Made by a program: the position numbers and the translations under genes. Of a DNA stretch of 64,000 nt, positions 48,576-58,600 are shown one piece after another; within the stretch, counting starts at the first letter, position 1; each line of letters starts with the position of its first letter. Location of the stretch: positions 186,001-250,000 of the forward strand of contig NZ_SKFH01000001.1 in NCBI RefSeq assembly GCF_004343705.1, in the 5' to 3' direction. The notes beneath the pieces were generated by a model, which made no database searches, was not told the origin of the DNA, and saw only the letters and a list, made by a program, of their open reading frames with translations. The DNA comes from Flaviaesturariibacter aridisoli. Its GTDB lineage: Bacteria; Bacteroidota; Bacteroidia; Chitinophagales; Chitinophagaceae.

Positions 48576-49175
48576 ATGGGTAAAGGAAGACTGGAAGCCT
48601 TCAGCGACGGGGTGCTGGCCATTATCATCACTATCATGGTGCTGGAGCTGCGGCCGCCGCACGGTTCGTCGTTTGCCGACCTGCGGCCCCTGCTGCCCGT
48701 CTTCCTGGGCTACCTGCTTAGCTTTATCTACGTGGGCATTTACTGGAACAACCACCACCACCTGCTGCAAGCGGCGAACCATACCAACGGGCGCGTGCTT
48801 TGGGCCAACCTGCACCTGCTGTTCTGGCTGTCGCTGGTACCTTTTACCACGGCCTGGATGGGCGAGCACCCCGGCGCGCGGGGACCGGTGATCGTTTACG
48901 GCGTGGTGCTGCTTGGCGCCGGCGCGGCTTATAACCTGCTGTCGCACACGCTGGTGCATGCCGCCGGCCGCGCGTCGACGCTGGCCCGGGCCATCGGCCG
49001 CGACGGCAAAGGGGTCCTGTCGCTGGTGCTATACATGGCGGCCGTGGGTGCCGCCTTCCTGAATACCTGGATCAGCATTTCCATCTATGCCGCTGTGGCC
49101 GCCATCTGGGTGGTGCCCGACGCGCGGATCGAGCGCAAGCTGGCGGGCGACGAAGAGGCGCACCCGCGGGCCTAA
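48576..49175 (+). CDS. TMEM175-family (DUF1211) membrane protein
   Basis: A 199-residue membrane protein with about six helices. RLEAFSDGVLAIIITIMVLEL at the N-terminus is the signature of the TMEM175 family (the FSD motif at the pore). Bacterial members are potassium-permeable channels. A HNNHHHLL-type loop (YWNNHHHLLQAANHTNGRVLW, described here in part) follows the second helix. The start is the first ATG. A TATCTTCC element at about 48550 may be its -7 box. Only one copy of the domain is present, so a tetramer would be expected. Confidence 0.85.
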   Translation: MGKGRLEAFSDGVLAIIITIMVLELRPPHGSSFADLRPLLPVFLGYLLSFIYVGIYWNNHHHLLQAANHTNGRVLWANLHLLFWLSLVPFTTAWMGEHPGARGPVIVYGVVLLGAGAAYNLLSHTLVHAAGRASTLARAIGRDGKGVLSLVLYMAAVGAAFLNTWISISIYAAVAAIWVVPDARIERKLAGDEEAHPRA

Positions 49176-49677
49176 CGGCCACCGCGGAACTGCGGGTCCT
49201 CACCTGTCGGGCAGCGTTGCCGCACCCGGAGGGCACCCCGGTCGAAGCTAAGGGGGTGGGAGGGGGTACCCCTGAGGGTCGCCCCGCCAACCTCCAGGGC
49301 TGCGCGTTCGGAGCCCGGGACTGCAGCAGCGGAGCCCGGGGCAAGGCGCGCGCGGCCCGGAACTGCGTTTCCGCTGCCGTAGGGGTTGGGAAAGGTACCC
49401 CCGGGCTCCGGCAGCGGACCTTAACGCTTCGATTTTCGCTGTAACACGCTCGGAACCAGGAATGTGCTCTTACCGGGCAGTAGCCCGGACGGATGCTACG
49501 GCAAGCAGTAGCCGCCGTCCTCCGTATTTCTACGGGTGGGGTTATCCCAGCCCAACCGGCGTTTTCCACAGTTCGTCGCGCTTTGCCGCCTGCTCATCGG
49601 GGAAAAATGGTACTTTGCAGACCCGTTTCCCCTGAAACACCAACTGCTTTTTTCGAACCACCACCAATTAACTGCTT
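49176..49677. other. 502-bp gene-free gap with inverted repeats and palindrome
   Basis: No supportable gene. It contains GGGGTACCCC (49263), two direct copies of CGGAGCCCGGG (49309, 49330) and its inverse CCCGGGCTCCG (49400), and the pair CCGCTGCCG (49371) / CGGCAGCGG (49409). The right half holds the reverse palindrome CCGTATTTCTACGG (49522) and a possible -7 box TACTTTGC (49611) for the giant gene. Confidence 0.55.
49522..49535. repeat. CCGTA-N4-TACGG palindrome, intergenic copy (reverse)
   Basis: CCGTATTTCTACGG, the reverse complement of CCGTAGAAATACGG, in the gap upstream of the giant adhesin. Confidence 0.8.
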
Positions 49678-52600
49678 ATGAGACGCGCGCTCTTATTGAT
49701 CGTCGTATTGTTTTTCGTAGTGACCACTTTCGGCCAGTCCCGGCGTACGGGCGGGCGGGGAAGAAATGCGCGAAGTATTCAAGCCAATACTATTTCGCCG
49801 GCCAGCCCGCAATATTGCGAGGGGGGAAGTGTGGTGCTGACCGGCACCGCTGCGCCGGCTGGTTATAGCTACCAATGGAAGCGTAACACTGTTAATCTGG
49901 GGCTAAATGCCAATTCGCTGACGGCGACCCAGCCCGGCTCTTATACCCTTGCCGCATTTACAGCAACAGATACCATCCGTTACGATACCGTCACAGTTGT
50001 GGAAAATCCGAAGCCGACTTCGAATTTCACGTTTACGCCCAATAACGAATGTAGTTCTACTCCTGTAGTATTTTCCAACGCCTCCGTTTTGGCTAATGCG
50101 TATTCTTGGAACTTCGGTGACCCGAATTCCACATCTGCGAATACTTCTACTTTGGCTTCGCCATCGCATGTATTCGTCGGCGGATATGGAAATACGACGC
50201 AATCCTTTTCTGTACAATTAATTGTAACAAGTGCGGCTGCATGTAAGGATACAGTGACAAAGACGGTGACTACAAAGCAGTTGCCGGATCCTTCAATTGC
50301 GGATTACACTAGCTCACGTCCCTTTACCAACTGTTCAAGTGGTGGTAGCGCTACAACTTTCAACTTAATTGTTGACAATATTTCATCGACAGTTGGCACC
50401 AATACAAATTATCATATTGACTGGGGAGATAACTCAACTCCTTTCAATTCAACCTCGTTACCCAATACCGGTACGTCACATAACTATGTTACGCAGGGAT
50501 ATTTTAACCTTGTGGTTACCGTTACCGGACAAAATGGTTGCACAGCGTCGAAGACTTACTCAGTTTATAATGGATCAAATCCACAAGTTCCATTTAGTAA
50601 CCCAGGCTCTTCCATTGGGCAATGTGTTCCATTTACGTTTTCGCTTCCAGCATTGGCAACTAACAACCCGCCAGGGACAATTTACATTGTTACAAAGAAT
50701 GACGGTACGCCTAACGACACCTTACCCAGTCCACTTCCGGCTAACTATTTATATAGACATAGCTTTGAGAACTCCTCATGTGGAGCAACTGGAGGGATAA
50801 CGCCCAATACGTTTAAAATAGTAATCCGTGCTCAAAATGCGTGTGGTTTTTCGAACCTTACCATTGAGCCCATTACAACGAACATAAAGCCGAAGGCAAA
50901 ATTCACGATTTCACCTGATACAATAGTCTGTGTAAATTCTACAGTAACCTTTACAAATGCTTCCACTGACGGAATCGAAGTGGATAACGACGGGATTTGT
51001 ACATATACGACAAAAAGGAAGTGGTTGGTGGCTCCTGGGTCAGTTGGTAATAACTGGAATATCGTGACCGGGCAATTAGGAGATGCAACCCAAACAAATA
51101 ATCCTGCAACTTGGGGGTCCAACTCATTAGGACTGTCATTTATAGTCCCTGGACAATATACCGTTTCGTTGATTGTTTCTAATGGGTGTGGAAATGATAC
51201 CATTTCGAAAGTTATATGCGTTCAAAGTCTGCCGACGTCTTCCTTCACGCCCAATGCTACAACACTTTGTGCACCTGGAAATGTTTCCTTTTCCAACACG
51301 TCTGCAGGGCTGAATCAATGTGGAGCCTATTCATTATCCTGGACCATATCAAAGGCTAGTGGAAGTTGTGTTCAGGATTCGGTTGGCAACTATACTTTCG
51401 TAAATGGTACAACTTCCACCTCGCTGAATCCGGTTATTCGATTTGTAAACGAAGGGGTATATACTGTTCAACTTAGCATTACAAATAAGTGCGGCACATC
51501 CGTGTCTTCTGCAACTATCACAATATCCAGAAAACCGTCCCTTTCAATGAATGTGGGATCCAGTGTTTGCGAAGGAGGTACTCTTTCTCCAACGGCAACT
51601 ATTTTGAATTGTCAGCCCGGGACATTAACGTATGCTTGGGCAATTACAGGCGGCACGCCGGTAAACTCATCTGGTGCCAATCCAGGTTCAATCACTTTCT
51701 CTCCGGCCGGGGCAGCAACTGTATCAGTTAGCGTGACTAACGCATGTGGTACTACAAGCGCACAGTCGTCGGTTACTGTTAAGCCGACGCCCGTAGTTAC
51801 TTTGCCAGCCAACCAAAGATTTTGCCCTGATGTCGCTACCGGGAATCTAAATCTTACCAGCAGTTTATCGGGCACAACGTTTAGCTGGACGAATACGAAT
51901 AATTCTATCGGACTTCCTGTGAGCGGGACCGTAAGCCCAATCAACTTTACGACAGTCAATAGTACAGCAAATACAATTTCCGGAACTGTGACAGTAACGC
52001 CAACTAAAGATGGGTGCGTAGGTGCCCCACAATCTTTTGTTATTAAAGTGGATACAAAGCCCACCGCGCCCACCGTCTCCAGCCCGGTGACCTATTGTCA
52101 GAACGCAACCCCCAGCGCGCTCAGCGCGACCGCTACCGCCAGCCATCACCTCATCTGGTACACGGCTTCCAGCGGTGGCACCGGATCTGCCACGGCGCCG
52201 ACGCCTTTAACCGGTACGGCCACGACAACGTCTTATTGGGTGAGCCAGGTCAACGACACCACGAGTTGTGAGGGACCGCGTGCGCAAATCGATGTGAACG
52301 TGAAGCCGACGCCGGCGATCACGGCCACACCGCACAACCCAACATCCTGCGGCGGCAACAGCGGCTCGATCGTTATTAGTGGCTTGGCCAACGGTAGCTA
52401 CACGGTCAGCTATGTACGCAACGGTAGTGCCGTGAGCCTGCCTGCCCAAAACGCTTCCGGCGGTAGCATCACGATCACGGGGCTGAATGCCGGCACCTAC
52501 GACCAGATCGAGGTCACGCTCAACAGTTGTCCCTCCAATGTAGTTGGTCCTTTCACCCTTTCGGATCCGTCGGCACCGGCCGCTCCCAATGCCACCGTAA

Positions 52601-55600
52601 ACGGCCCCATCTGTGCCGGTGCCAACCTGCAGCTGAATGCCAATACGGTTGCGAATGCAACCTACAGCTGGAGTGGTCCCAATGGCTTCAACAGCACGCT
52701 GCAGAACCCGGGCATTACCGGCGCTACCATTGCCGCCACGGGAACCTATTCAGTAACTGTCTCGGTAGCGGGCTGCGCCTCGCCGGCCGGCACCGTCAAT
52801 GCAACGGTGAACATAAAACCCGCAACCCCCACCGTTTCGGCCCCCGACGTGTGCAGCGGAAACACGCTCACCCTCACGGCAACGTCGGGCACTCCGGGCG
52901 TCACTTATAGCTGGACCGGCCCGGGCGGCTTTACTGCCGGCGGCGATATCGCCACTATTGCCAATGCTCCGACAACGGCCTCGGGCACCTATACGGTAAC
53001 AACCACCCTCGGAAGTTGCTCGTCAAGTGCCCAGGTAACGCCTGCCGTCAAGCCGACTCCGGTCATCAGCGCCATTGGCAACAACCCCACGTCCTGCGGT
53101 GGAAGCAATGGTTCCATTGTCATCAATGGTCTCAGCGCTGGCACGTATTCCATTTCCTACAAGCGGAACGGGACGTCGGTACTCTTAAACAGTGTAGTGA
53201 TCGGTGGCTCCTCGTACACCATCGCCAATCTTAACGCGGCTACCTATAGCGAGATTAAGGTGACGCTGAATGGCTGTGCTTCCAATGAGACAGGCCCGTT
53301 CACCCTTTCCGACCCAAGCGCGCCTGCGGCACCTACGGCTACCGCTCCGGCCGCCATCTGCTCCGGAACGAACCTGCAACTCAATGCGGGAACCGTGGCT
53401 AATGCCACTTATTCCTGGAGCGGTCCCAACTCGTTCAGCAGCACCCTGCAAAACCCGCAGGTCAGTGGCGCCAGCACCGCGGCCAGCGGCACCTATTCAG
53501 TAACGGTGACCGTTGCCGGGTGCGCCTCACCGGCCGGCACCGTGCAGGTAACCGTCAACCCAACCCCCGTAACCCCAACGGTATCCGCACCGGCGGTATG
53601 CAGCGGCAACACGCTGACCCTTACCGCCAGCAGCAGTAATGCTGTGACCTGGAGCTGGACCGGGCCCAACAGCTTTGCCGCAAATACGGCCATTGCCACC
53701 GTGCCCAACGCCGCCACCGGCGCTTCGGGCGACTATACCGTTACGGCAACGCTCGGTACTTGTTCGTCCAGCGCCGTCGTAACCGCCACCGTGAAGCCGA
53801 CCCCGGCCATCAGTGCGGTCCCGCTCGACCCGACGACCTGCACCGGAACCGATGGTTCGATCGTGCTCAGCGGGTTGAGTACCGGTACCTATTCCATCAG
53901 CTATGTACGCAACAGCACCCTGGTTGCCCTCGCCAGCGTGAACGTGACGGGAACGACCTATACCATCTCCGGCCTCAACGCCGGCAACTATGATCACATC
54001 AAGGTGACGCTGAACGGCTGCCCCTCCAACGAAGTGGGTCCGTTCACGCTTTCCGATCCGAGCGCACCGGCTGCGCCCAACGCCACTACGGGCGGTCCCG
54101 TCTGCGCCGGCAACAACCTGCAGCTCAATGCTTCGACCGTTGCGAATGCCACTTATACCTGGAGCGGGCCGAACGCTTTCAGCAACACGGCACAGAACCC
54201 GCTGATCACCGGCGCGACTACTGCCGCAACGGGCACTTACTCGGTGACGGTAACTGTTGCCGGTTGTGTATCGGCACCCGCCACTGTTGATGCCGTCGTG
54301 AACCCCACGCCCGCCCAACCCACGATCACGACCAATGCGCCGGTATGCAGCGGCAATACGCTTACCCTCAGCGCTGCTACGACCACGTCCGGTACTATGG
54401 CTTGGAGCTGGACCGGCCCTAATAGCTACAGCAGCGGCACGCAGAACCTGAACTTCAATAATGCAACAGTTGCCAACTCCGGTACTTATACCGTTACCGC
54501 GACGCTGGGCTCCTGTCCGTCGGCGCCGCGCTCGCTCGATGTGACGGTGAAGCCAACCCCGGTGATCAGCGCTACGCTCTTTTCGAACCCGACCAATTGC
54601 AACAGCAGCACGGGTACCATCACCCTCAAAGGCCTGGCCCCCAATACGACGTACCAGGTTTCTTATACCCGCAATTCGGGAACGCCAAGCGTTGTGCCGC
54701 TCACCAGCAGTGCGACCGGTGACGTGGTGATCTCGGGTCTTTCTGCCGGCACCTACGATGCGATAACCGTGAGCCTGGACGGATGCCCCTCGGCACCCGT
54801 CGGCCCGTTCCAGCTTGTTGACCCGACCCCGCCGGCTACCCCGGTTGTTACCAACGATGGACCCCTGTGTTCCGGTGGTTCCATTCACCTGACCGCGACT
54901 TCGGACGCCGGTGCCACTTACAGTTGGAGCGGCCCCGCTACCTACAGCAACAATAGCCAGAACCCGACGATCAACAACATCGCTATGTCGGCTGCCGGTA
55001 ACTACTCTGTGACGGCTACGGTCAACGGCTGTACCTCGGCGACGGCTACAACGACCATTGTGGTGAACCAAACCCCCGCGACTCCAACCGTAAGCAGCCC
55101 CTCCGTTTGCAGCGGCAACACACTTGCCCTCAGTGCCAGCAGCGCTACTGCTGCTGTAACGTATGCCTGGAGTGGTCCTGCCAGCTTCAGCAGCGCCCTG
55201 CAGAACCCGACCATCGACAATGCGACGGCGGCCAATGCCGGTACCTATACCGTGTTGGTCACCCTCGGCACCTGTACGTCTACCGGAACGACGGATGCCG
55301 TAGTGAAGCCGACACCTGTCATCAGTGCCACTTCTGCGAACCCCGTAAACTGTAATACCGCCACCGGCAGCATCAGCCTTTCGGGACTGACCGCGCCGGG
55401 CACCTACACGGTGACCTACACCGAAAACGCATCGCCCCGGACACTGACGAACCAAACACCGACAGCAGCCGGCTTGCTGGTTATCCAAAACCTCGCCTCC
55501 GGTGTGTATGATCATATTAAGGTTTCGGTAAACGGATGTCCTTCGAACGAGCTCGGGCCTTTCAGCCTCGTTGATCCGACACCCCCGGCTGTACCAACAG

Positions 55601-58600
55601 CTGGTAACAGCGGCCCGGTATGCTCGGGCAATAACCTGACACTAAATGCCAGTTCGGCCACGCCAGGCGTTACCTATAGCTGGACCGGCCCCGGCAGCTA
55701 TGCCAACAACAGCCAGAACCCGACGATCAATAGTGCGGGACTGAATGACGCCGGGACGTATTCGGTAACGGCTACGCTCAATGGCTGTACTTCGGCCGCC
55801 GGCAGCACCACCGTGGTAGTGAACCCGACGCCTGCGACGCCCGTGCTGACGATCCCGGCTACCTGCAGCGGTAGCACGCTGAGCCTCAGCGCCACGAGCA
55901 CTACAGCCGGCGTCACTTACAGTTGGAGCGGCCCTGCTGGCTTCAGCAGCAACCTGCAGAATACGACCATCGACAATGCCGCAGCCATCCACTCCGGCAC
56001 CTATACCGCGACGGCAACGCTCGGACCCTGCTCCGCCAACGGCATCGGCACCGCCATCGTGAAGCCCACGCCGGCTATCACGGGCACCTTTACCAACCCG
56101 ACGGATTGTAATTCGAGCACCGGCACGATCACGCTTTCGGGACTCATCCCCGGAACCTATACCCTGAACTACCGCGCTGCCGGCAACCCTGTGTCGGTGC
56201 CCAACCTGACACCGGCCGCCAACGGCACGCTCGTTATCGGCAGCCTGCCCGCGGGCGTATACGATCACATCAGCGTAACGCTCGACGGATGCCCTTCGAA
56301 TGAAGTAGGTCCCTTCGATCTGAAAGACCCCAACCCTCCGGCAACCCCCGTGGTCACCAACAGTGGTCCCGTGTGCTCGGGTACCGACCTGACCCTCAGC
56401 GCAACTACCAGCACCGCCGGAGCGGTTACCTGGAGCTGGACGGGTCCCAACGGCTTCAGCAACAACCAGCAGAACCCGCTCCTCGCCGCGGCTCCCATGG
56501 CAGCAGCCGGTACGTACGTGGTTACGGCTACCCTGAATGGCTGTACCTCCGCGGCCGGCAGCAGCACGGTGCAGGTAAACCTGACCCCCCAGGTGCCCAC
56601 CGTCAGCATCCCGGATGCGTGCAGCGGCAATACGCTTTCGCTCAGCGCCAGCAGCAGCACCCCCGGCGTGACGTACACCTGGACCGGTCCCGCCGGCTTT
56701 GCCAGCGCATTGCAGAACCCGACGATCGGTACTGCCACGGCAGCCAACGCCGGTGTTTATACCGTTACCGTCACACTCGGAAGCTGTACATCGAACGCCA
56801 CGGCAAACGCGGTCGTGAAGCCCACGCCGGCAATCGCGGGCACATTCAGCAATCCGACCAATTGTAATACCTCTACGGGCAGCATTTCCATTAGCGGGCT
56901 CAGCGCCGGTACCTACACGGTGGAGTATACGTTCAACGGCGCTCCGCAGGCGCTCAGCAACCAAACGCCCAATGCTTCCGGCACCATCACGATCCCCGCA
57001 CTTCCGGCAGGCCTTTACCAAGGTATCCGCGTAGTGCTGAATGGCTGTCCGTCGAACGAAGTGGGTCCCTTCGACTTGAAGGATCCCAACCCGCCGGCGG
57101 CACCCGTGGTGGGCAGCAACGGTCCGCTTTGCGTGGGCAGCACCCTCGATCTAACCGCAAGCCCGCTCGCTGGGGGCGCCTACAACTGGAGCGGTCCGAA
57201 CGGTTTTGCCAGCACCTTGCAGAACCCTTCCATCAGCAACAGCACGGTACTGAACAGCGGCACTTATAGTGTAACGGTGACCTTGAATAACTGTGTTTCG
57301 CAACCCGCATCGGTTACGGTTGTCGTGAATGCGCTCGCAGCTGCACCGGCCGTTGTATCGCCGGTGGAATACTGTCAGGATGTGGCGGCACCGAGCCTCA
57401 CTGCAGTCACTTCGCCCGGCGCTACCCTGAATTGGTACAATACGCCCACCGGCGGAAGCGCGCTGCCTTCGGCGCCGGTACCGGTTACCGCCACACCGGG
57501 CACGACCTCGTGGTATGTGAGCCAGACGAGTCCGGCAGGATGTGAAGGCGCCCGCGCGGAGATCCAGGTGGTCGTGCGCCCGGATGCCGATGCGCAATTC
57601 ACCTTTGCAAAGGACACTGCCTGCTGGCCCTTCCTGCTTCCGATCCGGAACACTTCGGCTGCCGTGCAAAACGGCAGCTACAACTGGTATGCAAACGGCA
57701 TCTCTTTCGCTACTACGACCTCCACTTCCTTCCCGGGATATACGTTGAGCAACCCTTCCGACGAGGTTCTGATAAAGCTGGTGGCCATCAGCGCCTTTGG
57801 CTGTAAACCCGATAGCATCGAGCATACGTTTCGCACACTGCCGAAGCCCGACGCGCAATTCACCGCTTCCACCACCACAGGTTGCGGGCCGCTGGCGGTC
57901 ACGTTCACCAACACAACGCCACTGGTGGATACGTTCCGCTATTCCTGGAATTTCGGCAACGGCCAGGTTTCTTCTTCAGTCCAGCCCGGTACCATCGTTT
58001 TTGCGTCCGCACCAACCACCAACGATACGGTATATCATGTGCTGCTGAAGGCCTTCAATGAGTGCGATACAACGTCTTTCGGCGTAGACATCACCGTCTC
58101 CTCCAAACCCAAAGCCATCTTTACCCCCGACCACAGCACCGGCTGCTCGCCGATGCGCGTGGTATTCACCAACACATCGCTTGGCATCGGCAACAGCTAC
58201 GAGTGGATCTGGGACGACGGCACACCGAACACGCTGTCGCCCGACCGCAGCCCGGTGACGCACATTTTCAACACCGCGGTGCAGGACACCTTCCATGTGA
58301 AGCTCGTGGCCAGCAACCAGTGCGGTACCGACACGACGTCGTTCGACATCATCGCGGCGCCCAATCCCATCCGCCTCCTGATGGCCGTTAACGGTCCGCA
58401 GCAGGCCGGCTGCGCGCCACACGCCGTGCAGTTCGTCAACAACACCGTGGGCGCCACGGGTTTCCAGTGGAACTTCGGCGACGGCAACACGCTGAGCACC
58501 ACGGGTGCCGGCACGGTCACGCATACCTTCCTCACCTCCGGTACCTACAACGTGCAGCTCACCGCCTTCAACGGGTGTACGGATACGACGATGACCCTTG

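Noticed and set aside
53527-57021. Long minus-strand frames opposite the adhesin super-repeats
   Set aside because: They repeat with the same 750-bp period as the sense gene, so they are mirror images of it.
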